Shown piece by piece: positions 7,584-15,369 of a DNA stretch of 64,000 bases (position 1 is its first letter; each line of letters starts with the position of its first letter). The DNA comes from Bacillota bacterium (GTDB taxonomy: Bacteria; Bacillota; Clostridia; Tissierellales; Sedimentibacteraceae): positions 1 through 64,000 of the forward strand of contig JAEZGU010000316.1 in NCBI GenBank assembly GCA_023416855.1, written 5' to 3'. The notes beneath the pieces were generated by a model. That model saw nothing but the letters and a program-made list of their open reading frames with translations, ran no database searches and had not been told where the DNA came from. The position numbers were made by a program, and so were the translations under genes.

Positions 7584-8138
7584 TTAATCAATATCTTCAT
7601 CCCAATTTCTACCGTACTTTTCTCTCACTCTTTTGTAAATATCATAGAAATCTTTTTTCCACTCTTTTGATTCTCTTTCAAGTCTAGATATTTGACTTTT
7701 AAGTTGCTTTATGTATTTTACACTTTCTGATGTGTAAACCTTTTCAGCATCTCTATACAAACAACGAATTAAAGAATCCTTCAATATTTTTTCATCAACA
7801 GCTAATTCTTGTTTTTTAGCATTTTTAATACAATAACTACCATTATGTACACCTATATGTTTAGGTATTTTATCTTTAACTTCTTCATACAGCTCATTTG
7901 GCATTACATAATAATTAAAGTGTCCAACAAATGTTTTATTTGCTTTGCTATTAAAATCCGATTTAGACACTTTAATCTCATAGCATCTCCAAATTCCTTT
8001 AGTATCATATGTAATATAGTCAACCCTTTCCTTGCCGAACCAACCGATTGTAACTTCGAAGCATCCAAATACACCTTGTTTGCTTGTATTAGAATAAAGT
8101 TTCTTTTCTAGCTCTAATGTTAATTCTGTTTTTGCCAA
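7584..8138 (-). CDS. PD-(D/E)XK-type nuclease fold protein (MmcB-like)
   Basis: In this 184-aa protein, VDYITYD near residue 39 and CYEIKVSKSDF near residue 52 give the D...ExK pattern of PD-(D/E)XK nucleases, followed by NYYVMPNELYEEV. Residues ~138-165 are a coiled coil. A paralogue at 61485-62012 shares the order CYEIKVSxSDFNS then NYYV. Such proteins resemble the MmcB DNA-repair family. Start is TTG 8138 with GAGGTG five bases upstream. Nuclease activity is inferred from motifs. Confidence 0.6.
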   Translation of the reverse strand: MAKTELTLELEKKLYSNTSKQGVFGCFEVTIGWFGKERVDYITYDTKGIWRCYEIKVSKSDFNSKANKTFVGHFNYYVMPNELYEEVKDKIPKHIGVHNGSYCIKNAKKQELAVDEKILKDSLIRCLYRDAEKVYTSESVKYIKQLKSQISRLERESKEWKKDFYDIYKRVREKYGRNWDEDID

Positions 8139-8152
8139 ATAATCACCTCAAA

Positions 8153-8311
8153 TCAGTACAAATGAGTCGCTAAAATATAAGTACCATTTTCTAATGTTAA
8201 TCTATAACTATCGAATTCTGATATCCATTCAATAGCTACAATCTTTTGATTTAGTGTATACTTATTTACAAAATTGTCCATATATTTATCTTCGGTTTTG
8301 CATAATTTCAT
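8153..8311 (-). CDS. Hypothetical small protein (52 aa)
   Basis: The frame MKLCKTEDKYMDN... encodes 52 aa and ends in an extended pattern (EWISEFDSYRLTLENGTYI) suggesting a small beta domain. AAAGGGG lies seven bases ahead of ATG 8311; another in-frame ATG at 8317 overlaps the stop of the next gene upstream. The strong ribosome site and packing between genes support it. Function unknown. Confidence 0.55.
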   Translation of the reverse strand: MKLCKTEDKYMDNFVNKYTLNQKIVAIEWISEFDSYRLTLENGTYILATHLY

Positions 8312-8313
8312 CG

Positions 8314-8472
8314 TCATTCCCCTTTAGTATTTTTATTTAGTCTCTTTTCCTTATAATATTTGATTAAGGGTATAATTCCCCACTGAACGGTATACCACCC
8401 TTCATCATCCTTAGTAACTCTGACAGTAAGTAAAGTTATAATAAACAGGGCTAATATTATTTTTACAAACAT
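8314..8472 (-). CDS. Small single-pass membrane protein (52 aa)
   Basis: The protein begins MFVKIILALFIITLLTV, one hydrophobic helix, followed by a short soluble tail rich in Lys. AGAAAGGA precedes the ATG by about ten bases. Its TGA overlaps the upstream ATG of the next small gene. A promoter lies at 8494-8522. Function unknown. Confidence 0.55.
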   Translation of the reverse strand: MFVKIILALFIITLLTVRVTKDDEGWYTVQWGIIPLIKYYKEKRLNKNTKGE

Positions 8473-8493
8473 AAGTTATAAATCCTTTCTGAA

Positions 8494-8522
8494 ATTATAT
8501 TACGAAATAAGACATTTATGAA
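8494..8522 (-). promoter_or_regulatory. Promoter for the 8472-8153 gene pair
   Basis: On the minus strand TTCATA (8517-8522), a 17-bp spacer and a perfect TATAAT (8494-8499) lie about 22 bases ahead of the 8472 start. The -35 box matches the consensus at four of six positions. Confidence 0.5.
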
Positions 8523-8524
8523 CT

Positions 8525-9022
8525 TTATTCATACATAGACCAAATAAATTTTCTGTATTGTTCATCTTCAATTTCTTCCAAATTAAATATGTCTTCTAAT
8601 TTATTTTCTTCACTTATTACAATAAACAAATCTCCAAACTTATTTATATAAGTCTTTTGATAATCATTATGATAATCATCACCACTCCATGATACATAAA
8701 ACTTTTTAGGGACTTCATTATTTGAAAAGTAAACATATATAGAAGTAATATCATTATATTTATGAATTCTTTCTAATGGATTACGTTGTTCATCTTCTAG
8801 CATACCCATAGTCCATTTTGATTCTTTATTACTATTAGAATCAGTATGAATACTTATGGAGAAATTTTTACAAGTATACATTTCATCAATGTAATTACAT
8901 GCAATTCTGCTTATCGAATATGTAATATCGTCTAAATCAAAAGCCCCAATATGTTTCCCTTCTATTGTAATCATTTCGCAGTTTTCTAATACTATTTCTA
9001 CTTTACTAATTTGTTCTTGCAT
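8525..9022 (-). CDS. Hypothetical acidic protein (165 aa)
   Basis: An acidic protein without a recognisable domain. Residues ~20-60 (IEGKHIGAFDLDDITYSISR) and a later strand-rich part suggest a compact alpha/beta fold. AAAAGGAG precedes ATG 9022. No clue from neighbours, which are also small unknowns. Confidence 0.55.
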   Translation of the reverse strand: MQEQISKVEIVLENCEMITIEGKHIGAFDLDDITYSISRIACNYIDEMYTCKNFSISIHTDSNSNKESKWTMGMLEDEQRNPLERIHKYNDITSIYVYFSNNEVPKKFYVSWSGDDYHNDYQKTYINKFGDLFIVISEENKLEDIFNLEEIEDEQYRKFIWSMYE

Positions 9023-9076
9023 ACTAACACTCCTTTTAAAATTATTTTAATATTGTGACCAAACGATTCTTTCGTT

Positions 9077-9266
9077 CTAATCTCTTGTTTCATATACTCC
9101 AAAACAAACAACCTTATCAGAGTAGCCTATATCGTCAAATTCTAATATTCCATGTATATTGCTCATATCAGTCGGTTTGTCAATACATGTACTTACATCA
9201 ATAATAAAATCATCATCTTATATCGTTTATTAATCTTTTTAATTCACCTATTGTATTTATTTTCAT
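9077..9266 (-). pseudogene. Small gene with an apparent 1-base frameshift
   Basis: GAGGAACTATGT precedes ATG 9266, opening MKINTIGELKRLINDI. The frame then hits TGA, but in the next frame it continues DDFIIDVSTCIDKP through to TAG 9077-9079, ending VVCFGVYETRD. Removing one A from the ATAAGATGATG stretch near 9218 would give one ~62-aa protein. The ribosome site and sensible protein on both sides argue for a real gene that is either mutated or misread. Function unknown. Confidence 0.45.
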
Positions 9267-9297
9267 ACATAGTTCCTCTCTTTACAAAATACAGTTT

Positions 9298-9561
9298 TTA
9301 TACCATATCATTAACATCATTAAATATATTCTTTTGGCTTTCAGTTAAAAAAGCTCTGTTGGGTATTTTTTTCCATGAATTCCACTCAATAAGGTACTTA
9401 GCGATGTTATCACCTTTAACCCAATAATCACCGTTTTTATTAATATGTACTCTATATGCAGTTACTCCTATTGCTGGAGTATTTAATAATATCTGTCCAC
9501 TATTCAAAGCATCACAAAAAATATTTTCTGGTATATACCATTTCTCTTTTTTACTTAACAT
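9298..9561 (-). CDS. Hypothetical protein (87 aa)
   Basis: Begins MLSKKEKWYIPENIF and is rich in Asn, Trp and Lys. AAAGGAAA lies ahead of ATG 9561. No membrane segment, cysteine pair or known motif seen. Confidence 0.5.
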   Translation of the reverse strand: MLSKKEKWYIPENIFCDALNSGQILLNTPAIGVTAYRVHINKNGDYWVKGDNIAKYLIEWNSWKKIPNRAFLTESQKNIFNDVNDMV

Positions 9562-9597
9562 GCTATTTCCTTTCTTGGTTTGAACAAAATAGATTTT

Positions 9598-10187
9598 TCA
9601 TTTTAACTTTCCATCTAACCAACATTTGTAACATAGACCTATGTATTTTTCATTGCTTCCTAATTCTATTTGTTCACCATCATATATTATTTTATCATTA
9701 TTAATACGAGCATTAATAATAGCCTTATTACCACAATGACAAATAGATTTAATTTCGCTTATACTATCTGCAATTTCAAATAATCTCTTACTTCCTTCAA
9801 ATAGGTTGGATTGAAAATCGGTTCTTAATCCATAACAGAATATAGGAATATTAAATGTTACAACAACACGTTTTAAATCCTCTATTTGCAATTTAGTTAA
9901 AAATTGTGCTTCATCTATTATTACTGCGTTAGGTAATTTTATTTTAGAATTAGTATTATAAAGCATATCAACAAAAAAGATATGTATATTATCATTTTTA
10001 TTTATTAATATTGCTTCAGATTCTAACCCAATTCGTGATTTAACAATAGTTTTCCATCTCTATTATCTATAGATGGTTTTAGTAATAATACATTTTTACC
10101 TTTTTCTTCGTAATTAAATTTAGTCATTAAGGCATTAGCCGTCTTCGATGAACCCATCGTACCATACCTAAAATAAAGTTTTGACAT
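9598..10187 (-). pseudogene. tdk: Thymidine kinase (TK1 family), frameshifted
   Basis: The two halves together match type II thymidine kinase (dT to dTMP, salvage). ATG 10187 (after AAAGGAGAG) opens MSKLYFRYGTMGSSKTANAL with the P-loop GTMGSSKT, then KPSIDNRDGK. The frame ends at TAG after IDNRDGKLLLNHELG. The other half continues in another frame with TIVKSRIGLESEA, the Walker B VIIDEAQFL, and zinc cysteines CHCG and CYKC. Adding one A to the AAAA run at 10050-10053 restores one ~196-aa enzyme of normal length. This is either a disabled gene or a homopolymer error; everything else looks functional. Confidence 0.8.
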
Positions 10188-10231
10188 TTAGGCTCTCCTT
10201 TCTTAATTTATAATAAATGGAACATTTTGTA

Positions 10232-10498
10232 TTAATTCCATCCCCAGCAACCGCAATAATACTTATCATATTTACTATTAGGCTTATGTTCAAAGAAAGC
10301 TAAGTTATAAGAAGAGTCTATTTCACTATGACATTTACTACCATAATAACTACACCTAGCTTTTCTTCCATTTAAATTAGGTTTATTTGCTTCAATATCA
10401 GTACAACCACATATTGCACATGCTGGTATTTTTACACCATCGTCCAAGACTTGTTCTGCATTTGCAGAATGTCCACATTTCATTAATATATCTTTCAT
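10232..10498 (-). CDS. Cysteine-rich small protein
   Basis: An 88-aa protein with CGH near residue 8, CAICGC near residue 31, then two more cysteines (ARCSYYGSKC) and a C-terminal YYCGCWGWN. The pattern suggests one or two zinc sites. GGAGG precedes ATG 10498. No family recognised; phage proteins of this size often act as adaptors. Confidence 0.6.
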   Translation of the reverse strand: MKDILMKCGHSANAEQVLDDGVKIPACAICGCTDIEANKPNLNGRKARCSYYGSKCHSEIDSSYNLAFFEHKPNSKYDKYYCGCWGWN

Positions 10499-10555
10499 TA
10501 TGTATATCCTCCAAAAAATTTATTTTATTATTTTAAAAGCAAATATGTGTTTGCT

Positions 10556-11017
10556 TCACTTTTTATTGATTAAAATATACTTCCTCATCCTATCAATACC
10601 GTCTATCATCCATATGTATTTGTCTTTTACATCAACTACTTTACCAGCAAAATTATAATAATGTTCAAAAGGTAATGTAGCTATATCTGATGTAAACATA
10701 TGAGAATTTCTTTTTACTTTATACCATATTGCATTTAGTATTTTACTTTCAAAATCATCATCAGTTCTACTTGCATATTTTTTCTTTAATTCTTTACCTG
10801 TCTTTTTAGCTGTAAATCCATATAAGTTTCTTAATACTTCTTTTTCTTTACAATCCTCTATGCCTAGCCAATACCAATATCCTTCAACTGAATTAAAGTT
10901 TCCGTCTTTAGTTGTTATATGAAATTTAGAAAAGTTAGTTAACATTTTTCCTAATTCAGTTTTACCTTGACTATAAATGTTTATATGAGTTATTCCATCT
11001 TGTGTCGGATCTATCAT
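10556..11017 (-). CDS. NADAR-like (YbiA/DUF1768 fold) protein
   Basis: This 153-aa protein follows the NADAR pattern: INIYSQGKTELGKMLTNFS (usual I.FYS....LSNF), then NSVEGYWYWLG (usual SVEHYFQA.K), then GFTAKKTGKELKKKY and a C-terminal IWMIDGIDRMRKYI. NADAR proteins cleave N-glycosidic bonds of ADP-ribose-type substrates and can reverse ADP-ribosylation of DNA or act in NAD-linked defence. GGAAG points to ATG 11017 rather than the GTG at 11026. It lies next to a NadR-like P-loop gene, which supports an NAD-related role. Family assignment is by eye. Confidence 0.5.
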   Translation of the reverse strand: MIDPTQDGITHINIYSQGKTELGKMLTNFSKFHITTKDGNFNSVEGYWYWLGIEDCKEKEVLRNLYGFTAKKTGKELKKKYASRTDDDFESKILNAIWYKVKRNSHMFTSDIATLPFEHYYNFAGKVVDVKDKYIWMIDGIDRMRKYILINKK

Positions 11018-11035
11018 ATTTATCACTTCCTTAAT

Positions 11036-11569
11036 TTAATATATAGCTTTTATAATATCTTCTACTATTTTATTTGTTGTTTCGGGAATACCATCAACAT
11101 ATTTAAAACTTATATTATTATTAATCAATATATCATATATATCTTTTGATATTTCATCAGATTCTTGTTCAGTTTGATTCCTACCATTTGGATTATATGG
11201 TTTAACTCTATTTACAAAATAGTTAAGATTAGTATATTTATTAAACTCATATAAAACTAAATCATCTAATTCTTTAGATTTATCTCCGTATTTATTATTA
11301 TAAAGCATAGTTAATATTAATGGTCTATCTGTAATTATTGCGTCAACCTTACCATTAACTCTAAACAATCTATGATTTTGTTTCGCAAATATGTATAATT
11401 CATCTTTAAAAGTTTCTTGTCTATTTTCCCAAACTAATTCTTTTGCAAATTCACTAACCATTTCACAATCAATATTATTCCATTTTAATTTAGCAAATAT
11501 ATCAGCCATTAAGGTTGATTTACCACTACTTGGTGCAGCTATTAAATTTACTACTAAAGTATTCTTCAT
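11036..11569 (-). CDS. P-loop ATPase/kinase, NadR/AAA_28-like
   Basis: The 177-aa protein has Walker A APSSGKST at residues ~12-19, a conserved MVSEFAKEL helix near residue 37, and IITDRPLIL near residue 80, where NadR-type nicotinamide riboside kinases have ..DT... Late in the protein FVNRVKPYNPNGRNQTE resembles a LID loop. It likely phosphorylates a small nucleoside-type substrate; nicotinamide riboside is an inference from family likeness and the PnuC-like and NADAR-like genes. AAGGAGG precedes ATG 11569. Confidence 0.55.
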   Translation of the reverse strand: MKNTLVVNLIAAPSSGKSTLMADIFAKLKWNNIDCEMVSEFAKELVWENRQETFKDELYIFAKQNHRLFRVNGKVDAIITDRPLILTMLYNNKYGDKSKELDDLVLYEFNKYTNLNYFVNRVKPYNPNGRNQTEQESDEISKDIYDILINNNISFKYVDGIPETTNKIVEDIIKAIY

Positions 11570-11622
11570 AATTCCTCCTTAAATATTATATTTATAAATT
11601 TGAAGCAAACAGAAAATTGGTA

Positions 11623-11991
11623 TCAATATTTCTTCAGTACTTGTTGAATTTCAACTATACTAGCTTGAGTCAGATTTCTAACTTGAATTAAGTTGTCATA
11701 TTTTAACGCCTTCAATTGATTAATAAAATTAATTCCTGCATTTTTTAAGCAGTGATATGTTCTAACTGACCAGTCAATTTCTTCTAATGGTATATCACAA
11801 AGTCTGTTTCCACAATCAGGACAACACTTTATTTCAGTTGTAGCGAACAATTCATATATATAGTCAAATTCTTCACTGGGTACAGCATCCCATATTTGCA
11901 GTTCGTATGTATTATTATCAAGTTTGACAATACATCTACCATTATGTAATTGACCTGTATTTATTGATTTACAAAGTTTACAATCATTCAT
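11623..11991 (-). CDS. Zinc-finger protein with C-terminal RNA polymerase alpha-CTD-like domain
   Basis: A 122-aa protein in two parts. Residues 1-65 have CKLC (4-7) and CCPDC (56-60), a likely zinc site. Residues 69-121 closely match the alpha subunit C-terminal domain of RNA polymerase: LEEIDWSVRTYHCLKNAGIN against the Firmicute [20 protein letters not shown], then VRNLTQASIVEIQQVL against VRNLG.KSLEEV...L. The UP-element Arg (R77, E. coli R265) is kept and the following Asn is His, while the Gly and Lys of the NLGKKS turn are Thr and Ala, so DNA contact may differ. It could alter host promoter choice. AAAGGA selects ATG 11991; the open frame extends to 12087. Confidence 0.75.
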   Translation of the reverse strand: MNDCKLCKSINTGQLHNGRCIVKLDNNTYELQIWDAVPSEEFDYIYELFATTEIKCCPDCGNRLCDIPLEEIDWSVRTYHCLKNAGINFINQLKALKYDNLIQVRNLTQASIVEIQQVLKKY

Positions 11992-12004
11992 AATTAATTC
12001 CTTT

Positions 12005-12178
12005 CTACTTATGATTAGAGTTATTATAACTACCTTCAAACATAAGATTGACATTCGCCCGATATATTCTAGTAAGTTCTGAATCACAGTATGGGCATAT
12101 TGTATAATCTGGTTCAGTCATTCTCTTGCATAAAACTATCTCTCCACATTTAGGGCAAGAATAATTGTAGTATGACAT
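12005..12178 (-). CDS. Zinc-ribbon microprotein (57 aa)
   Basis: Begins MSYYNYSCPKCGEIVLCKRM and has a second knuckle CPYC, the spacing of FmdB/rubredoxin-like zinc ribbons. AAAGGAG lies nine bases ahead of ATG 12178. It ends 13 bases before the start of the alpha-CTD protein and is probably co-transcribed with it. Role unknown. Confidence 0.65.
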   Translation of the reverse strand: MSYYNYSCPKCGEIVLCKRMTEPDYTICPYCDSELTRIYRANVNLMFEGSYNNSNHK

Positions 12179-12229
12179 TTTTTATTACTCCTTTTGTTCA
12201 TAAAATAGTATTTTTATATTAAGATTGGA

Positions 12230-12248
12230 AGGGAGGATTAACCTCCCT
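12230..12248 (-). terminator. Hairpin after dUTPase, possible terminator
   Basis: AGGGAGG (12230-12236), loop ATTAA, CCTCCCT (12242-12248) form a perfect 7-bp GC-rich stem six bases past the dUTPase stop. On the minus strand only TT follows, so termination may be partial; it could also protect the mRNA 3' end. Confidence 0.5.
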
Positions 12249-12253
12249 CATTA

Positions 12254-12790
12254 TTACTTATTAGAACTTCCTAGACACCCCATACCACGTTCTGATGCGA
12301 ATGTTTTTAAGGTTTCATAATCAAATTCTTCAACATCTACTTTTGGAACTGGTAATAGGACAGCTTGACATATTGCCTTTTCATAAGGATAAAAAATCAC
12401 ACTATTTACTAATTCATTAAAACCTTGACCTGTTCCAAATAGTTCCTCTAATATTTTAGCTTTAGATTCATTATTTTTAATAATTACTAATGATTTATTA
12501 TTATGGTTAGTTATAGGTACAAACCACTCATTTCTATAGCCAGAATCAATTACTCCACAACGTTGTCCTATACCTTTAGTTCCTGTAGAACCACGTTCAA
12601 ACAACTGAAAATAATAATTAGTAGAACATGCACTAGCTATTCCTGTTGGTATCATTACCGTTTCATGAGGTTTAATTAACATATAACCTTCATCAAAACA
12701 TGAATATATATCATATCCTGCATTTTCTGTTTTCTTACTTGGAATAATTGCATTTTTCTTTACTTTTGAAAAATAAATTGTTTCTATCAT
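12254..12790 (-). CDS. dut: dUTP diphosphatase (dUTPase)
   Basis: This 178-aa protein converts dUTP to dUMP and pyrophosphate. The trimeric dUTPase motifs appear in order: motif 1 AGYDIYS, motif 2 FERGSTGTKG, motif 3 GVIDSGYRNEW (usual GVIDxDYRG), and C-terminal motif 5 SERGMGCLGSS (usual RGxxGFGSTG). An insert of about 30 residues between motifs 3 and 5 makes it longer than the ~145-aa bacterial form, as in several Firmicute phages. It is the last gene of the anaerobic RNR operon and would feed dUMP to the ThyX-like enzyme. Confidence 0.88.
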   Translation of the reverse strand: MIETIYFSKVKKNAIIPSKKTENAGYDIYSCFDEGYMLIKPHETVMIPTGIASACSTNYYFQLFERGSTGTKGIGQRCGVIDSGYRNEWFVPITNHNNKSLVIIKNNESKAKILEELFGTGQGFNELVNSVIFYPYEKAICQAVLLPVPKVDVEEFDYETLKTFASERGMGCLGSSNK

Positions 12791-12812
12791 TTATAGTTCT
12801 CCTTTTATATTA

Positions 12813-12989
12813 TTATTCATTAACTTCGACATAAAGCTCACATTCGCATTCATTATTTTCTCTGAATGCTTTACAAGGACATTTATGGTCATTATCTCTA
12901 ATAATGCTGCAACAACAATATCCGTTGTTTGCTTCTATTGCTTTCCTAACTTCTAATACATGATTCCTGTCAGGATTTAACTTAATCAT
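12813..12989 (-). CDS. Ferredoxin:thioredoxin reductase catalytic-domain-like protein (58 aa)
   Basis: The protein starts MIKLNPDRNHVLEVRKAIEA and then carries three C-x-C pairs: CCC at 25-27, CPC at 37-39 and CEC at 48-50. This matches the CPC...CPC...CHC signature of the FTR catalytic subunit, with the same eight residues between the second and third pair; His of the last pair is Glu. FTR uses a [4Fe-4S] cluster and a disulfide to pass electrons to thioredoxin. The gene starts right after the nrdG stop (TAAATG) in a cluster with an NrdH-like protein, so it probably supplies reductant for NrdD. The electron source is unknown. Confidence 0.7.
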   Translation of the reverse strand: MIKLNPDRNHVLEVRKAIEANNGYCCCSIIRDNDHKCPCKAFRENNECECELYVEVNE

Positions 12990-13469
12990 TTAACTAATCC
13001 TTTCTGCATATTGATTATCTGAAGCTAAAGTTACACCTAATACATTATCAAATTTCTTTGGTCTGTTTGGAATATATCTTCCAAACTTAACTATTATATT
13101 TTTAAATTGTCTTAAATAGTCTATGTAATAAGGTATTTCATCTTCATAATAACCAGTGTAAACTACTATATCATCGCTACTTTTTTCTCTTAAACTATAT
13201 ATAAATTCTAATACACTTCTTCCTGTATCAAATGGTTCTAATCCTGCTATTACAACTGCTTTAGTAATTGAGTTAGATATATACCTTTGTACTAAATCAT
13301 TAATCTCTACTTGTATATCTTTTTGTTTTGAAATTTCACAATTCTGACAAGTTTCTATAGGTATACCTGCCTCAATGCAACATTTAAAGCTACACTGAGG
13401 CATTGCTATATACATATATGGCAACTTATAGTCTTGAAATCCTTCATCTACAATTGCTTTAATTTTCAT
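12990..13469 (-). CDS. nrdG: Anaerobic ribonucleotide reductase activating protein, NrdG-like (radical SAM)
   Basis: The 159-aa protein should generate the glycyl radical on NrdD using S-adenosylmethionine and a [4Fe-4S] cluster. ATG 13469 gives MKIKAIVDEGFQDYKLPYMY, the usual start of this short clostridial/phage NrdG form; the open frame runs on to 13535 inside nrdD. The cysteine region is CSFKCCIEAGIPIETCQNC, with CX3C but no third Cys at CX3CX2C spacing, so the cluster ligands must be placed differently. VVIAGLEPFDTG is the SAM-binding GGEP-like segment. It overlaps the end of nrdD by 11 bases. Confidence 0.8.
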   Translation of the reverse strand: MKIKAIVDEGFQDYKLPYMYIAMPQCSFKCCIEAGIPIETCQNCEISKQKDIQVEINDLVQRYISNSITKAVVIAGLEPFDTGRSVLEFIYSLREKSSDDIVVYTGYYEDEIPYYIDYLRQFKNIIVKFGRYIPNRPKKFDNVLGVTLASDNQYAERIS

Positions 13470-15366
13470 TAAGATTGTACCAATACCTTTTCGAAAATTC
13501 TTCTTTTCTTTCTTTACTATAAGAGTTACTTGCAACTAAATATCCCACTATTCTTTGATATGTATCAATTGTTGGTTCTCCACAATTAGGGCAAGTATCT
13601 CCATAGTAACCATGCTTGTTTTTGCATGTTGCTATTTTATTGTTAAATGCAAAATAAATAACACCATTGCTTGCTATATAGTTTAATAACTCCCACGCTT
13701 GTTCTTTGTTAGCAAACTGACCATCAATATTAGCATGTAGTATTTGACCCCCACCACACTTTTTATCCAATATCGAACCAAGCTTTATTTTTTCATCAAG
13801 TGTGCATTTCTCAGTAAGTGGTATCCACTGGTTGGCATAAATAAAATCTCCATTCTTGTTCGGGAATAGTTGATTATCTTTTTCACATAAAATAACGGCA
13901 CATCTTTCAGCAGGAACAGCTTCCACATTTATACTGTAATCGAATTTATAGGAGTCTTTAACTTCATTTATGGCATCCATTATTTTAGAAGCAAACTCTA
14001 TACCATCTTGAGTATATGATTTATTTCCAAATTCATCTTCAGTTATTAATCCAAAATGCCTTATTGTTTCATACATGGCATTAATGCCTATTGTATTATA
14101 TTGATTTTTGATATCAATTAAGCCTTTTGAGTAGTTAGGTAGAATTCCCTTTTCAACATTTCTCTTAATAATGTTTCTAATGACATCAAGCGTTTCTATA
14201 CATAATCTAGTACGGTCTTTTAACTTTTCCAAGTATTCTTCTCTAGAATTTGTCTCATAGGCTATTCTGACTAAATTTATTGTATTAACTTTAACCGAAC
14301 CTATCTTCAATGATGTTCCACCAATTGAATTAATAAATCCATCAAGTTTACTAAAGTCATTTACCAACCTACAACAAGAACTAAGGCTAGTAACGTCTGC
14401 ACCTACAAAAAAGTTACTATCACACCATTGAGTATTGTGGTCACTACACCATCTAGCAAATTCTTCATCAACAAATTTACCGTTCTGATATAAAAGAGAA
14501 TAAGTTAGAACAGGGAATGTAAAGAACATTTCACTTCTTGTCTTAGATACCACTCTCATAAATGATTTCTGGAATTCAATTATTTCTTCTATGTAATCAA
14601 TTACATACTCCCCATTAGGGAATTGTCTTTCTCCAAATATTTCAGCTAGATAATTTCTATCCATAATAGAAATGTTTGTAAAGCTACACTGGTTAACTCT
14701 CAGGTATGGTTGATTAAGTCCATATATAAACTCTTGGAAACATTGGTCACGATAATATTCAGGAGATTTTAGATAATAACCTTCTTTTATATCCTTATTC
14801 CAAAAGTAGAACGCATGAACTAGAAATGACGGTAATCCACACGCACCCGATGTTCTATTTGAAGTCCAACTTACAAATTCTTTTACATGAGCTACAAATG
14901 TAGTTAGATGTTGTGGTTTACCACCACCAAAACCATCTACAAAGTATAATCCTTTCTGAACTACATCTTCTAAATCATAAGCAAAACAATATGGTTTAAA
15001 GGATGCTGAGAATCCATCATGTAGATATAATCCACCATTCCATTCAGTTTCTAACCATTCTTCAGCTCGTTTCACACCGTATTTTTTAGTCATTTCATAG
15101 AATATTTTATTAAATGATAATAATTTTTGTCTTGGTTTATTCATTTCAGATTCTAATGAACATATATCTTTTTGACTAACATTAGCATTAGCATCTATTG
15201 ACGCATTTGCTACATTATCACTGTCTATAAAGTTATCAATAAAATCTGTATCACTCAATTGGTCATTATGTAATGAGTTTAGTTTTTCAAAATCACTACC
15301 ATATTTTGATTTCATTTTGTTTAGTGCTACTACAAACGGTAAATATAGTTTTACGTTTATATCCAT
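13459..15366 (-). CDS. nrdD: Anaerobic ribonucleoside-triphosphate reductase, class III, NrdD
   Basis: The 635-aa protein reduces NTPs to dNTPs under anaerobic conditions. The glycyl radical site is RIVGYL with Gly608, preceded by the zinc site CKNKHGYYGDTCPNCGEP. Family blocks include GGGKPQHLTTF, ADVTSLSSCCRL and NVEAVPAERCA. The N-terminus is short and lacks a full ATP-cone domain, as in phage-type enzymes, which suggests weak allosteric control of overall activity. AAAGGAG precedes ATG 15366. It is flanked by an NrdH-like redoxin, nrdG and an FTR-like gene. The enzyme implies a strictly or facultatively anaerobic host. Confidence 0.92.
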   Translation of the reverse strand: MDINVKLYLPFVVALNKMKSKYGSDFEKLNSLHNDQLSDTDFIDNFIDSDNVANASIDANANVSQKDICSLESEMNKPRQKLLSFNKIFYEMTKKYGVKRAEEWLETEWNGGLYLHDGFSASFKPYCFAYDLEDVVQKGLYFVDGFGGGKPQHLTTFVAHVKEFVSWTSNRTSGACGLPSFLVHAFYFWNKDIKEGYYLKSPEYYRDQCFQEFIYGLNQPYLRVNQCSFTNISIMDRNYLAEIFGERQFPNGEYVIDYIEEIIEFQKSFMRVVSKTRSEMFFTFPVLTYSLLYQNGKFVDEEFARWCSDHNTQWCDSNFFVGADVTSLSSCCRLVNDFSKLDGFINSIGGTSLKIGSVKVNTINLVRIAYETNSREEYLEKLKDRTRLCIETLDVIRNIIKRNVEKGILPNYSKGLIDIKNQYNTIGINAMYETIRHFGLITEDEFGNKSYTQDGIEFASKIMDAINEVKDSYKFDYSINVEAVPAERCAVILCEKDNQLFPNKNGDFIYANQWIPLTEKCTLDEKIKLGSILDKKCGGGQILHANIDGQFANKEQAWELLNYIASNGVIYFAFNNKIATCKNKHGYYGDTCPNCGEPTIDTYQRIVGYLVASNSYSKERKEEFSKRYWYNLNEN

Positions 15367-15369
15367 GTA

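Noticed and set aside
10205..10230. GGAACATTTTGTATTAATTCC as a second SOS box
   Set aside because: It lacks GTTC/GTTY at the required spacing after GAAC; only the 17648 site fits.
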